Below the pieces are notes generated by a model. It had not been told where the DNA came from. It ran no database searches and saw nothing but the letters and a program-made list of their open reading frames with translations. Both the position numbers and the translations under genes were made by a program. A DNA stretch of 64,000 nucleotides. Origin: Comamonas sp. JUb58. GTDB lineage: Bacteria; Pseudomonadota; Gammaproteobacteria; Burkholderiales; Burkholderiaceae_C. Numbering within the stretch: position 1 is the stretch's first letter; the number at the start of each line of letters is the position of its first letter. Below, in pieces: positions 18,993 through 27,837 of this stretch. The DNA lies in assembly GCF_004364775.1 (NCBI RefSeq), contig NZ_SOAL01000006.1:186001-250000 (forward strand), written 5' to 3'.

Positions 18993-19867
18993 GTGCCGCA
19001 GTATCGCGCTTTCCCGCTGAATGGTTGCTGCCCCAGTGGCCCACGCCACCGGGCGTGTTTGCGCTCTGTACCACCCGTGGCGGCGGTGCCAGCGAAGGCC
19101 TGTTTGGCACCACCAACCTGAGCTTTAGCGTGGGCGATGTGCCCGCCCATGTGCAGAACAACCGGGAACTGCTGGCCCAGGCCATGCAGGCCCTGGAGTT
19201 GCAAGCCGGCCCATGCGCAGACCAGGCGAGCCCACGCCAGCCGGTGTTTGTGCGCCAAGTACACGGAACCCATGTGCAGGTGCTGGGCGAGGGCGGCGGC
19301 GCTGAGCAGCCGGCCGATGCCTGCGTCAGCGATGTACCCGGCCTGGGCTGCACCGTGATGGCCGCCGATTGCCTGCCCGTATTGTTCTGCCACCAGCAGC
19401 TGCCAGTCGTGGGTGCCGCCCACGCCGGCTGGCGCGGCTTGCTGGGGCAGGGTGGTGTAGGGGTGCTGGAGAACTGCTTTGCGGCTTACGCTGATCGCGT
19501 GCGGTTGCAAGCGGGTCAGGCGGGCCTGAGCGATGCCCAGATTGCTGCGCAGACCATGGCTTGGTTGGGCCCTTGCATCAGCCAGCCTGCGTTTGAGGTG
19601 GGTGCCGAGGTGCAGGCCGCCTTTGTGGAGCCGGACCCGGATTGCGCGCCGCTGTTTGCAGCCGGCAAGCCGGGCAAGTTTTTTGCCAACCTGAGCGGCC
19701 TGGCTCGCCACCGCCTGCAGCGCTTGGGGCTGGCCCAGCTGTTTGGCAACGACGGCAGCCAGAACTGGTGCACGGTAGCCAATCCGGAGCGCTTCTTCTC
19801 GCACCGCCGGGATGGATCTCCGACCGGAGGCACTGGGCGTTTTGCCGCTTGTATTTGGGTGGCCTAG
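18989..19867 (+). CDS. pgeF: peptidoglycan editing factor PgeF (YfiH/laccase-domain family)
   Basis: A 292-residue protein of the YfiH family. Members hydrolyse mis-incorporated amino-acid precursors (L-Ser-bearing UDP-MurNAc) or act as copper oxidases or purine nucleoside enzymes, depending on the homologue. Conserved blocks are TTRGGGASEGLFGTTNLSF, RQVHGTHVQVL, VMAADCLPVLFC and GAAHAGWRGLLGQGG, which supply the His and Cys metal ligands, then LGPCISQPAFEVG near the C-terminus. It begins inside the stop of the isomerase gene (ATGA), so the two are translationally coupled, although no biochemical link is obvious. Confidence 0.88.
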   Translation: MSAAVSRFPAEWLLPQWPTPPGVFALCTTRGGGASEGLFGTTNLSFSVGDVPAHVQNNRELLAQAMQALELQAGPCADQASPRQPVFVRQVHGTHVQVLGEGGGAEQPADACVSDVPGLGCTVMAADCLPVLFCHQQLPVVGAAHAGWRGLLGQGGVGVLENCFAAYADRVRLQAGQAGLSDAQIAAQTMAWLGPCISQPAFEVGAEVQAAFVEPDPDCAPLFAAGKPGKFFANLSGLARHRLQRLGLAQLFGNDGSQNWCTVANPERFFSHRRDGSPTGGTGRFAACIWVA

Positions 19868-19897
19868 CCCTTTGGTATTTGCGGAAAATGATTGTCA

Positions 19898-19927
19898 AAA
19901 TACTCATTTCTATAAAAATGAGTATTT
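19898..19927. promoter_or_regulatory. operator 1 of first HipBA module (perfect 12-bp inverted repeat)
   Basis: Two 12-base arms, AAATACTCATTT (19898-19909) and AAATGAGTATTT (19916-19927), form a perfect palindrome. Its core reads TACTC-N14-GAGTA. The position upstream of a HipB-like gene, and a second copy of the same half-site geometry 64 bp away, make it a likely HipB autoregulatory site. Confidence 0.65.
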
Positions 19928-19962
19928 ATTGCATCTTAAATAGTGGTGCTTATGTTATTTAA

Positions 19963-19990
19963 TCTACTCATTTTTTCAATAAAGAGTAGA
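19963..19990. promoter_or_regulatory. operator 2 of first HipBA module
   Basis: TCTACTC (19963-19969) and GAGTAGA (19984-19990) repeat the TACTC-N14-GAGTA pattern of operator 1. It ends ten bases before the HipB start codon, so occupancy should block transcription start or translation. Confidence 0.6.
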
Positions 19991-19999
19991 ATATGCAGC

Positions 20000-20311
20000 A
20001 TGACTACCCCTTTGATGTCCACCTTGGTGGCAGCCCGCAAAGCCCAACAATTGACCCAGGCCCAACTGGCTGAGCAGGCAGGGCTGTCGCGCATGGCGGT
20101 GCAGCGCACCGAAACGGGCGATGTGGACCCGCGCTACTCGACTGTGGCTGAGATGGCCCGGGTGCTGGGCATGCAGCTGGTGGCAGTGCCGGCTGATTTG
20201 CTGCCCGCACTGCAGGCCTTTATCCAGTCAGGCGGCAAGTTTTTGGGCCAGCCTACCGGTGCGGAAGCTCCTCCTTCGGTAGTAGACAGCCTGGCGGGCC
20301 GCAAGCCCTGA
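20000..20311 (+). CDS. hipB: HipB-like XRE-family antitoxin/repressor
   Basis: A 103-residue DNA-binding protein. A Cro/C1-type helix-turn-helix covers about 8-65 (LVAARKAQQLTQAQLAEQAG, LSRMAVQRTETGDVDPRYST, VAEMARVLGMQLVAVP). The C-terminal tail is polar and could contact the toxin. It is expected to repress its own operon and to neutralise the HipA-like kinase encoded 29 bases downstream. The start ATG at 20000 places the HTH as in relatives; ATG 20015 is an alternative. The upstream region is AT-rich and holds two matching inverted repeats. Confidence 0.85.
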   Translation: MTTPLMSTLVAARKAQQLTQAQLAEQAGLSRMAVQRTETGDVDPRYSTVAEMARVLGMQLVAVPADLLPALQAFIQSGGKFLGQPTGAEAPPSVVDSLAGRKP

Positions 20312-20340
20312 GGCATGGCGGAGCGCAAGCGGGGCACTGA

Positions 20341-21654
20341 ATGAGCACCTCCATCCGCTACCTGCGTCTCTATATGCACCTGCCCGGCAGCATGGGCGGT
20401 GGGCGGCGGGCGATTGGCTACCTCTCGCAGTACGGCGATATCTTGCGGGTCTCGTTCGAGGACAGCTATATCAACGATCCCCAGCGTCCGGCGCTGTCGC
20501 TGAGCTACCAGGGTGCTAGCGAGGCCGACACCCAGCGCATCCTGCATGCCGCGCGCGATGCCCGCTTGGTGCGCACCGATGGGCGCTGGCCGGTCTACTT
20601 TCAGAACCTGCTGCCAGAAGGCCATAACCGCCAGCGCTTAGCCGCTGAGCGGGGCTGCTCGCCCGATGACGAGTTTGAGCTGCTGGCCGCTGCCGGCCAT
20701 GACCTGATGGGTGCACTGGAAGTGGAGCCCGTGCCGCGCGATGAAGCCATCCCCGACGTGGTGCGCCACTGGCACACCTCGCAAGGCCTGGATGTGCTCG
20801 AACCAGGTTTTGTCGAATTTCCGGTGGCTGATGCCGCATCGCTGCCAGGCATCGTCACCAAGTTCAGCGCCGTGCAGGATGGCCGGCGCTACACGGTGCG
20901 CCGTCGGGGTGCGGCGGGCAGCGTGATCCTGAAGCTCCCCAGCACCCAGCACCCGGACCTGGTGGCCAATGAGTACAGCTGCTACCAGCTGTGCCAGGCC
21001 TTGGGGTTGACGACGGCGGACGCGCAGATCATCAGCCGTGCCCAGGCCGATCTGCCCGAGCACCTGCCGTTTGACGAGATCTTGGCCGTGCAGCGCTTTG
21101 ACCACCTGCCCGACGGCACCCGCGTGCACATGGAAGAGTTCAACCAGGCCCTGGGCTATGCGCCCCGCCACAAATATGGCAAGGGCCTGCAGCAGGACTG
21201 GCCGACCATGCTGCGCGTGCTCGATCGCCTGAGCCCCCAGCCGGTGGCCGATACCCGCGAGTTCTTGGCCCGCACGGTAGCGGCCATCCTGATGGGCAAT
21301 ACCGATGCCCACCTGAAGAACTGGGCGCTGGTCTATCCCGATGGGCGGCAGCCGCGCCTGGCGCCGGTCTACGACTGTGTCTGCGTCGCCGCCTTTTTTG
21401 AAGGCTCCGCCCCGCAGCAGTACGCCGTCAACAAGGCCATTGACAGCACCATGCGGGCGCTGAGCTGGGATGATGTGGCCGCACTGCTGAAGAGCGCCGG
21501 TTTGCTGCGCGTGCCACGCCATATCAGCCTGCTCAAAGATGTGGTGCGGCAGGCACAGAGCAGCTGGCCGGCCTTGCTGGCCCAGGCCCCTGCAGGCATG
21601 GCCAACGTGGTGCAGCAGCGCTTGCGTGGCGAGGTAGCCATCGCCACGCTGTAA
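20341..21654 (+). CDS. hipA: HipA-like serine/threonine kinase toxin
   Basis: A 437-residue kinase of the HipA fold. The N-terminal subdomain (RRAIGYLSQYGDILRVSFED, LSLSYQG, VYFQNLLPEGHNRQ) is the HipA 'couple' region. The C-terminal kinase core has FDEILAVQRFDHLPDGTRVH, HMEEFNQALGYAPRHKYGKG, the catalytic-loop motif MGNTDAHLKNWALVYPDG and the metal-binding APVYDCV. E. coli HipA phosphorylates glutamyl-tRNA synthetase and causes growth arrest; the target here is unknown. Its phosphate-binding and catalytic Asp/Asn appear intact, so activity is plausible. It forms a bicistronic module with hipB. Confidence 0.87.
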   Translation: MSTSIRYLRLYMHLPGSMGGGRRAIGYLSQYGDILRVSFEDSYINDPQRPALSLSYQGASEADTQRILHAARDARLVRTDGRWPVYFQNLLPEGHNRQRLAAERGCSPDDEFELLAAAGHDLMGALEVEPVPRDEAIPDVVRHWHTSQGLDVLEPGFVEFPVADAASLPGIVTKFSAVQDGRRYTVRRRGAAGSVILKLPSTQHPDLVANEYSCYQLCQALGLTTADAQIISRAQADLPEHLPFDEILAVQRFDHLPDGTRVHMEEFNQALGYAPRHKYGKGLQQDWPTMLRVLDRLSPQPVADTREFLARTVAAILMGNTDAHLKNWALVYPDGRQPRLAPVYDCVCVAAFFEGSAPQQYAVNKAIDSTMRALSWDDVAALLKSAGLLRVPRHISLLKDVVRQAQSSWPALLAQAPAGMANVVQQRLRGEVAIATL

Positions 21655-21767
21655 CGGTGATCGCCAGCGTATTGCCCGACTGCCTGTCGCTTGTATGTCA
21701 GGGTTTGCCCCAGGGCAGGGCCCAAAAGCGGTATGCTCCACGCTTGCCTGTTGCTGGAGCCTGTGCT

Positions 21768-22196
21768 GTGCTGCCCTTTGAAGTTGAAATCCCCTTTGTC
21801 AGTCACCTGGGCTTTAGCTTGCACCGCTGGGAAAACGGCGAGGCGGAACTGCATTACCGGGCCCGGCCCGAACACCTCAACAGCTATGAGGTGACCCATG
21901 GCGGGGCCTCGATGACCTTGCTCGATGTGACGATGGCCCACGCGGCCCGCAGTGCCATCCCTGGCAGCGGCGCAGTTACGATCGAGATGAAAACCAGCTT
22001 CATGGCGCCGGCCAAGGGCGCCTTGGTGGCCAAGGGCAAGCTGCTCTCGCGCAGCAGCCGCATGGCCTTTTGTGAGGCCTGGCTGTATGACGAGCAGGGC
22101 GCCTTGTGCAGCCATGCCACGGGTACCTTCAAATACGTGATGCCGGAGGTCGTGCAGTCTTTGCAGGCGGCCAAAAAGCAGATCAAGACGGACTGA
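21768..22196 (+). CDS. PaaI-family hotdog thioesterase
   Basis: A 142-residue hotdog-fold protein expected to hydrolyse acyl-CoA thioesters in the cytosol. The PaaI core is visible: HLNSYEVTHGGASMTLLDVT (helix with the catalytic Asn/His/Gly and Asp), AVTIEMKTSFMAPAKG and LVAKGKLLSRSSRMAFCEAW. The frame is open back to 21657, but GTG 21768 with GGAG eight bases upstream gives the usual family length and N-terminus (LPFEVEIPFVSHLGF). The acyl-CoA substrate cannot be inferred. It lies 113 bases after hipA. Confidence 0.82.
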   Translation: MLPFEVEIPFVSHLGFSLHRWENGEAELHYRARPEHLNSYEVTHGGASMTLLDVTMAHAARSAIPGSGAVTIEMKTSFMAPAKGALVAKGKLLSRSSRMAFCEAWLYDEQGALCSHATGTFKYVMPEVVQSLQAAKKQIKTD

Positions 22197-22279
22197 CTTT
22201 CGCGCTTGCGCAATGCTGCGCCAGAGCGCAGCCAGGCCTGTGGCCTCTGTCCCCAGGCCTTCGAATAGATGGACAGAAC

Positions 22280-22783
22280 ATGCCAAAGCCTTCTTCAACG
22301 GTAGACCAGCTGAGCTGGTCCTTCCAACCCTTCTCGGCGCTCAATCTGCAGCAGCTGTATGACCTGCTGCATGTGCGCTGCCAGGTCTTTATCGCCGAGC
22401 AGGTCGCCTTCCAGGACTTGGATTACAAAGACCAGGACGCCTGGCACCTGCTGGGGCGCGATGCGCAAGGAACACTGCAGGCCTATATACGGGTGCTGCC
22501 ACCGGGCCTGGCCTATGCAGAGCCTTCGATTGGCCGTGTCGCCGTCATGCAGGCCATGCGTGGCACCGGCGCCGGCTGGGAGCTGATGCGCCACGCGATG
22601 GCGGAAACCGACCGCCTCTGGCCGGGAGCTGCCATCCGCATTGGCGCGCAGGCCTATTTGCAGAAGTTCTATGAAGGCTGTGGGTTCGAAGTCGTCTCCG
22701 AGCCCTATCTGGAAGATGGCATTCCCCACCTGACCATGCTCTACCCGGGCAAGACCCAGGCCCTGGAAAGCGCCGCTGTATGA
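22280..22783 (+). CDS. ElaA-like GNAT acetyltransferase
   Basis: A 167-residue GNAT-fold protein. It carries the ElaA pattern: LYDLLHVRCQVFIAEQ, FQDLDYKDQDAWHLLG, AYIRVLPPG, IGRVAVMQAMRGTGAGWELM (acetyl-CoA-binding loop, R-G-x-G-x-G/A) and the end FYEGCGFEVVSEPYLEDGIP HL. The acceptor is unknown for most ElaA homologues. A longer open frame upstream from 22106 overlaps the thioesterase and is not favoured. It is followed 33 bases later by the MFS gene on the same strand. Confidence 0.86.
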   Translation: MPKPSSTVDQLSWSFQPFSALNLQQLYDLLHVRCQVFIAEQVAFQDLDYKDQDAWHLLGRDAQGTLQAYIRVLPPGLAYAEPSIGRVAVMQAMRGTGAGWELMRHAMAETDRLWPGAAIRIGAQAYLQKFYEGCGFEVVSEPYLEDGIPHLTMLYPGKTQALESAAV

Positions 22784-22816
22784 CGAGCAGGCTCCCCAAA
22801 AGACGGGTGGTCCGCC

Positions 22817-24238
22817 ATGGCTGAGATCGGCATGCAACCGGCCTCGCTGAACCAGGGCCTGCCCATGCCCGAGCGCCGCCTGGCGATGCTGGTCATCGTG
22901 CTGGGCCTGATCGTGGCCGTGCTCGATGGCAGCATCATGAACCTGGCACTGCCCACGGTCGCCAAACAGCTGCAGGCATCGCCCGCCGAGGCGATCTGGA
23001 TCATCAATGCCTACCAGCTGGGCACCCTGGGCCTGCTACTGCCCCTGGCTGCGCTGGGCGAGCGCATTGGCTACCGCAAGGTCTACTTGGTAGGCCTCGT
23101 CTGTTTTACCTTGGCGTCGGCCGTGGCCATGCTGGCCCAATCCCTGTGGCTGCTGATTGCCGCGCGTGGTCTGCAAGGCATGGGTGCGGCCGGGGTGATG
23201 GCCGTCAATGCCGCGCTGGTGCGCTTGACCTACCCGGCCGCCAAGCTGGGCAAGGGCATGGCGCTCAACTCGCTGGTAGTCGCCATCTCATCGGTGGCCG
23301 GCCCTGGCGTTGCCGCGCTGATTCTGTCGGTAGCCAGTTGGCCCTGGCTGTTTGCCATCAATGTGCCGCTGGGCATTCTGACCCTGTGGCTGGGCCGCAA
23401 GGCCTTGCCCCGCAACCCGCAGCAGTTGCTGGATGCCCCACATGCCAAGCTGACGCCCATCGACGTGGTGCTGAATTTTGCGATGTTTTCGCTGGTGTTC
23501 CTGGGCGCCGAGCGCATTGGCGCGCGCCATGACATGCAGACAGGTGGCTCTGCCGCATCGGGCTGGTTCATGCTGGGCCTGGGCTTGATGCTGGGTGCCT
23601 GGTATGTGCTGCGCCAGCGCAAGCTGAGCCTGCCTTTGTTGCCGCTGGATTTGCTGCGCATTCCCGTTTTTGCGCTGTCGATGGGTGCATCGATTGGTGC
23701 CTTTGCTGCGCAGATGCTGTCGTTTATCGCGCTGCCTTTTTTGCTGCTGGATGCGCTGCAGCGTAGCCACTTTGCGGCGGGCATGCTGATGACGGCCTGG
23801 TCGGTGGCCATCGTGATGGTGGCTCCGCTGGCTGGCCGGTTGATTGGACGGGTGGAAGACGGTCTGCTGGGCGGCATTGGCATGGCGATTTTGGCGCTGG
23901 GCTTGCTCAGCCTGGCGCTGCTGCCGGTGGAACCCAGCGATCTGAACATTGGTTGGCGCATGGCCTTGTGCGGCCTGGGCTTTGGGCTGTTCCAGTCGCC
24001 CAACAACCACACCATTGTGACCTCCGCACCGCTGGCCCGTGCCGGCGCGGCCAGCGGCATGCTGGGCACGGCGCGGCTGACCGGGCAATCGCTGGGTGCT
24101 GTGCTGGTGGCCATTATCTTCACCTTGTGGCCGGTGGCCAGCGGCCATGGCACGACGGTGGCGCTGTACCTGGCAGCCGGCTTTGCCGCGATGTCGGGTG
24201 TGTTCAGCAGCTTGCGCCTGCGGCATTCAGCGCATTAA
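22817..24238 (+). CDS. MFS multidrug efflux transporter, DHA2-type
   Basis: A 473-residue inner-membrane protein with about 14 hydrophobic segments, as in the drug:H+ antiporter-2 family (EmrB/QacA/SmvA). The first helix carries the VAVLDGSIMNLALPTVAKQL motif (D1). Motif A follows in GERIGYRKVYLVG. Motif C occurs in SVAGPGVAALIL. The C-terminal half includes FQSPNNHTIVTSAPLARAGA. It should export cationic or lipophilic drugs using proton motive force; the substrate is unknown. It shares four bases at its 3' end with the convergent small membrane-protein gene. Confidence 0.88.
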   Translation: MAEIGMQPASLNQGLPMPERRLAMLVIVLGLIVAVLDGSIMNLALPTVAKQLQASPAEAIWIINAYQLGTLGLLLPLAALGERIGYRKVYLVGLVCFTLASAVAMLAQSLWLLIAARGLQGMGAAGVMAVNAALVRLTYPAAKLGKGMALNSLVVAISSVAGPGVAALILSVASWPWLFAINVPLGILTLWLGRKALPRNPQQLLDAPHAKLTPIDVVLNFAMFSLVFLGAERIGARHDMQTGGSAASGWFMLGLGLMLGAWYVLRQRKLSLPLLPLDLLRIPVFALSMGASIGAFAAQMLSFIALPFLLLDALQRSHFAAGMLMTAWSVAIVMVAPLAGRLIGRVEDGLLGGIGMAILALGLLSLALLPVEPSDLNIGWRMALCGLGFGLFQSPNNHTIVTSAPLARAGAASGMLGTARLTGQSLGAVLVAIIFTLWPVASGHGTTVALYLAAGFAAMSGVFSSLRLRHSAH

Positions 24239-24468
24239 GGGGCATCGGGCGGCGGTGGGGCAGGGGGCTGTTGCGCTTCGGCATCCGCCCGGTGGCGCAT
24301 CCGGCGCCGCGCGGGCGTGCCGGCGATGAACAGCAGCAAACCCAGCGGCAGCGCGCCGTACAGCAGCAAGGTGAAAAAAGCACCCAGCAGGCTGCCCTGC
24401 GGGCTGGCCGCTTCGACCACCGCCATCAGCACCACCACATAAAGCCAGGCTATCGCTATCAGGTACAT
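24235..24468 (-). CDS. small membrane protein, unknown function
   Basis: A 77-residue protein with two predicted membrane helices, MYLIAIAWLYVVVLMAVVEA and FFTLLLYGALPLGLLLFIAG, then a basic stretch (RRRMRHRAD) and a Pro-rich tail. The ATG at 24468 begins directly at the first helix; an upstream ATG at 24516 would add a non-conserved extension. The topology suggests both helices in the inner membrane with the charged tail in the cytosol. I recognise no family with a known role. It is convergent with the MFS gene and divergent from phaC (110 bases). Confidence 0.7.
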   Translation of the reverse strand: MYLIAIAWLYVVVLMAVVEAASPQGSLLGAFFTLLLYGALPLGLLLFIAGTPARRRMRHRADAEAQQPPAPPPPDAP

Positions 24469-24578
24469 GCCCTGGAATTTACCCGAACTTGCTGCCCACC
24501 AGCACACGGCTGCCATTTTTTGCGCCTAAGATGGGCACAAGCCCACGCCACGCATGGAGCCTGTTCAGGGAGACGACG

Positions 24579-26345
24579 ATGACGCAGCAACCGTATTGGG
24601 GACTGGGCAGCGACCAGTTCCAGCAACTCAGCCAGATGACCCAGCAATGGATGGAACGCCTGCAGTCCTTGCAGACCATGGCATCTCCCTTCAATGCCGT
24701 AGGCGCACCTAAGGGCCTCAGCGCCGGCCTGCCGGGCCTGGGGGCCCTGCCAGGCGGCACGCCACCAGTCAGCTTTGACATGGAAAAGCTCCAGGCCATC
24801 CAGGCGCAATACGCACAAGCGGCCCTGGCGCTGTGGACCGAAGGCGCCAAAGGCGAGGTGGCCTTGCCCAAGGACCGGCGCTTTGCCGGCGAGGCCTGGC
24901 AGCAAAATCCGGTCTCCAGCTTCACAGCCGCCAGCTATGCGCTGCATGCCAAAACCATGATGGACATGGTCGATGCCGTGCAAGGCGACGAGAAAACCCG
25001 GGCCCGTGTCCGCTTTGGGGTGGAGCAGTGGCTGGCGGCCACGGCGCCCAGCAACTTCCTGGCCTTCAACGCCGAAGCGCAGAAAAAGGCGCTGGATACC
25101 CAGGGCCAGAGCATCGCCCAGGGCTTGCAGAACATGCTGGCCGATATGCGCCAGGGCCATGTCTCGATGACCGATGAGTCGCTGTTCGAAGTGGGGCGCA
25201 ATGTGGCCACCAGCGAAGGGGCCGTGGTCTTCCAGAGCGAGCTGTTCCAGCTCATCGAATACAAGCCGCTGACCACCCAGGTCTATGAGCGGCCGATGCT
25301 GTTTGTGCCGCCCTGCATCAACAAGTACTACATCCTCGACCTGCAGCCGGACAACTCGCTAATCCGCTACAGCGTGGCCCAGGGCCACCGTACCTTTGTG
25401 GTCAGTTGGCGCAATCCGGATGCCAGCCTTGGCGACAAGGGCTGGGACGACTACATCGGCAGCGCCGTGCTGGAAGCGATCGAGGTGGTCAAGGCCATCT
25501 CCGGCAAGCCCCAGATCAACGCGCTGGGCTTTTGCGTGGGCGGCACCATGCTGGTCAACGCGCTGGCGGTGCTGGCGGCACGCGGCGATGACTCGGTGGC
25601 CAGTGCCACCTTGCTCACCACCTTGGTGGATTTCAAGGACACCGGCATTCTCGACGTGTTTATCGACGAGAACTTCGTCAAGTTCCGCGAGCTGACCATG
25701 GGCCAGAACGGCCTGATGCCCGGGCAGGAACTGGCCTCGACCTTCAGCTTTCTGCGCCCGGTAGACCTGGTCTGGAACTATGTGGTGGGCAACTACCTCA
25801 AGGGCGAGACCCCGCCGCCCTTCGACCTGCTGTACTGGAACAGCGATTGCACCAACCTGCCTGGGCCTTACTACGCCTGGTACCTGCGCAATTTCTACCT
25901 GGAAAACAAGCTGGTGCAGCCCGGCGCGCTCAGTGTCTGCGGCGAAAAGCTCGATGTTGGCAAGATCGACATGCCGATCTACATCTATGGCTCGCGCGAA
26001 GACCATATCGTGCCGATTGGCGCGGCCTACGCATCCACCCAGGTACTGGGCGGTGACAAGCGCTTTGTCATGGGCGCCTCAGGCCATATTGCCGGCGTTA
26101 TCAATCCGCCTGCCAAGAACAAGCGCAGCCACTGGCTGCGTGAAGATGGTCAGCTGCCGGCCGACATCGATGCCTGGATCGACGGTGCTGATGAGCTGCC
26201 CGGCAGCTGGTGGACCGACTGGAGCCAGTGGCTGGCCCAGCATGCTGGCAAAAAAGTGGCTGCACCCAAGAGCTATGGCCGCGCGCGCACCGACTACCGT
26301 GAGCTGGAGCCGGCGCCCGGCAGCTATGTGCAGGCCAAGGCCTGA
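24579..26345 (+). CDS. phaC: class I poly(3-hydroxyalkanoate) synthase
   Basis: A 588-residue synthase that polymerises (R)-3-hydroxyacyl-CoA into PHA at the granule surface. Size and numbering nearly match the Cupriavidus necator enzyme. The lipase-box-like GFCVGGT puts the nucleophile at Cys319, and the rest of the triad is Asp475 (REDHIVPIG) and His503 (SGHIAGV). The conserved NPPAKNKRSHW follows. The N-terminal ~200 residues are the variable helical domain. The start ATG at 24579 (MTQQPYWGLGSDQF) is preceded by GGGAGACGACG. It heads phaC-phaA, with phaB further on, which together convert acetyl-CoA to polyhydroxybutyrate. Confidence 0.96.
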   Translation: MTQQPYWGLGSDQFQQLSQMTQQWMERLQSLQTMASPFNAVGAPKGLSAGLPGLGALPGGTPPVSFDMEKLQAIQAQYAQAALALWTEGAKGEVALPKDRRFAGEAWQQNPVSSFTAASYALHAKTMMDMVDAVQGDEKTRARVRFGVEQWLAATAPSNFLAFNAEAQKKALDTQGQSIAQGLQNMLADMRQGHVSMTDESLFEVGRNVATSEGAVVFQSELFQLIEYKPLTTQVYERPMLFVPPCINKYYILDLQPDNSLIRYSVAQGHRTFVVSWRNPDASLGDKGWDDYIGSAVLEAIEVVKAISGKPQINALGFCVGGTMLVNALAVLAARGDDSVASATLLTTLVDFKDTGILDVFIDENFVKFRELTMGQNGLMPGQELASTFSFLRPVDLVWNYVVGNYLKGETPPPFDLLYWNSDCTNLPGPYYAWYLRNFYLENKLVQPGALSVCGEKLDVGKIDMPIYIYGSREDHIVPIGAAYASTQVLGGDKRFVMGASGHIAGVINPPAKNKRSHWLREDGQLPADIDAWIDGADELPGSWWTDWSQWLAQHAGKKVAAPKSYGRARTDYRELEPAPGSYVQAKA

Positions 26346-26469
26346 TCGCCAGTGGCTTGTCAGTCTGGTTGCAATTTCTGGGTCGCCATTCAAATGCTGC
26401 GGTGCAATAATCAGCACCGCAGGGCCGTCTGAGACAACGGCATCCGTGCCATTTTGAAAAGGAAGAATC

Positions 26470-27651
26470 ATGGAAGACATCGTCATCATCTCCGCCGTGC
26501 GCACGGCAGTTGCTAAGTTTGGTGGCTCGCTGGCCAAGGTGCCGGCGACGGACCTGGGTGCCACCGTTATCCAGGAAGCATTGGCCCGTGCCAAGGTCGG
26601 CGCGGACCAGGTCGATGAAGTCATCATGGGCCAGGTGCTGGCCGCTGGCGTGGGCCAGAACCCCGCACGCCAGGCGATGATCAAGGCCGGCGTGGACAAG
26701 AAGACCCCGGCGCTGACCATCAACGCGGTCTGCGGCTCGGGCCTGAAGTCGGTGATGCTGGCGGCCCAGGCCATTGGCCAGGGTGATGCCGAGATCATCG
26801 TGGCCGGCGGCCAGGAAAACATGAGCCTCTCGCCCCACGTGCTGAACGGCTCGCGTGACGGCCAGCGCATGGGCGACTGGAAGATGACCGACACAATGAT
26901 CGTTGACGGCCTCTGGGACGTGTACAACCAGTACCACATGGGCATCACGGCCGAGAACGTGGCCAAGGAATTCCATATCGACCGCGACCAGCAAGACGCC
27001 TTTGCGCTGGCCAGCCAGCAAAAAGCTGCGGCTGCGCAGGACGCTGGCAAGTTCGACGAAGAAATCGTCACCGTGCAAATCCCGCAGCGCAAGGGTGACC
27101 CGGTGGCCTTCAAGGCGGATGAGTACATCAACCGCAAGACCAATGGCGAGGCCCTGGCCAGCCTGAAGCCCGCTTTTGACAAGGCCGGCTCGGTCACCGC
27201 TGGCAATGCCTCGGGTCTGAACGACGGCGCTGCTGCGCTGGTGATTGCCAGCGGTAAGAAGGCCAAAGAGCTGGGAGCTGAGCCGCTGGCACGCATCGCC
27301 GGTTTTGCGACCGTGGGCCTGGACCCGAAGATCATGGGCATGGGCCCCATGCATGCCGTGCGCAAGGTGCTGGCCAAGACCGGCTGGAAAGCGGGGGACG
27401 TCGATCTGTTCGAACTCAACGAAGCCTTTGCAGCCCAGGCCTGTGCGGTGAACCAAGAGCTGGGTCTGGACACCAGCAAGGTCAACGTCAACGGCGGCGC
27501 GATCGCCATCGGCCACCCCATCGGTGCATCCGGTGCGCGCATCTTGGTCACCTTGCTGCACGAGATGAAGCGCCGTGGCTCCAAGCGCGGTATCGCTGGC
27601 CTGTGCATCGGCGGCGGCATGGGCGTGGCGCTGGCGGTGGAACGCGTCTGA
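26470..27651 (+). CDS. phaA: acetyl-CoA acetyltransferase (beta-ketothiolase)
   Basis: A 393-residue biosynthetic thiolase that condenses two acetyl-CoA into acetoacetyl-CoA. The acyl-accepting Cys88 lies in INAVCGSGLKSV. The second catalytic block has His349 in GHPIGASGARI and Cys379 in GLCIGGGMG. NEAFAAQACAVN is also present. All positions agree with the well-studied Zoogloea PhaA. AAAAGGAAGAATC precedes the ATG. It lies 124 bases after phaC on the same strand, with no clear terminator between, so they are probably co-transcribed. Confidence 0.95.
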   Translation: MEDIVIISAVRTAVAKFGGSLAKVPATDLGATVIQEALARAKVGADQVDEVIMGQVLAAGVGQNPARQAMIKAGVDKKTPALTINAVCGSGLKSVMLAAQAIGQGDAEIIVAGGQENMSLSPHVLNGSRDGQRMGDWKMTDTMIVDGLWDVYNQYHMGITAENVAKEFHIDRDQQDAFALASQQKAAAAQDAGKFDEEIVTVQIPQRKGDPVAFKADEYINRKTNGEALASLKPAFDKAGSVTAGNASGLNDGAAALVIASGKKAKELGAEPLARIAGFATVGLDPKIMGMGPMHAVRKVLAKTGWKAGDVDLFELNEAFAAQACAVNQELGLDTSKVNVNGGAIAIGHPIGASGARILVTLLHEMKRRGSKRGIAGLCIGGGMGVALAVERV

Positions 27652-27676
27652 GCTTCCCGCAAATCTGCTTCAGCAC

Positions 27677-27697
27677 AAACCGCCTCTAGGGCGGTTT
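27677..27697 (+). terminator. hairpin after phaA, possible weak terminator
   Basis: AAACCGCC and GGCGGTTT form an 8-bp stem with a five-base loop right after the phaA stop. Only TTT follows, so termination would be partial. Confidence 0.45.
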
Positions 27698-27837
27698 CAT
27701 GCGTTCAACGGTTTAGCGTAGTCGGGGTAGGTGCGGGCGTTGCTGCCATCCATCGGTCCTTCAAATACCTGACTATGGCTGTCTGCTTCGTAATAGGGTT
27801 TGCGATGAGGCGGCGCGAAAACGATCAGAAGCGCGCT
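27697..27837 (-). pseudogene. possible gene remnant between phaA and phaB
   Basis: The minus strand holds a 46-codon open stretch ending in TGA (27697-27699) and bounded upstream by an in-frame TAA. It has no ATG, GTG or TTG in a sensible place; the only Met is internal. It reads IVFAPPHRKPYYEADSHSQV then FEGPMDG and ARTYPDYAKPLNA, a composition more protein-like than chance. It may be the tail of a decayed gene. I recognise no family. Confidence 0.25.

Noticed and set aside
19898-19927. Palindrome read as the terminator of pgeF
   Set aside because: The stem is almost entirely A/T, so it would be unstable in RNA, and a second copy of the half-sites favours an operator.
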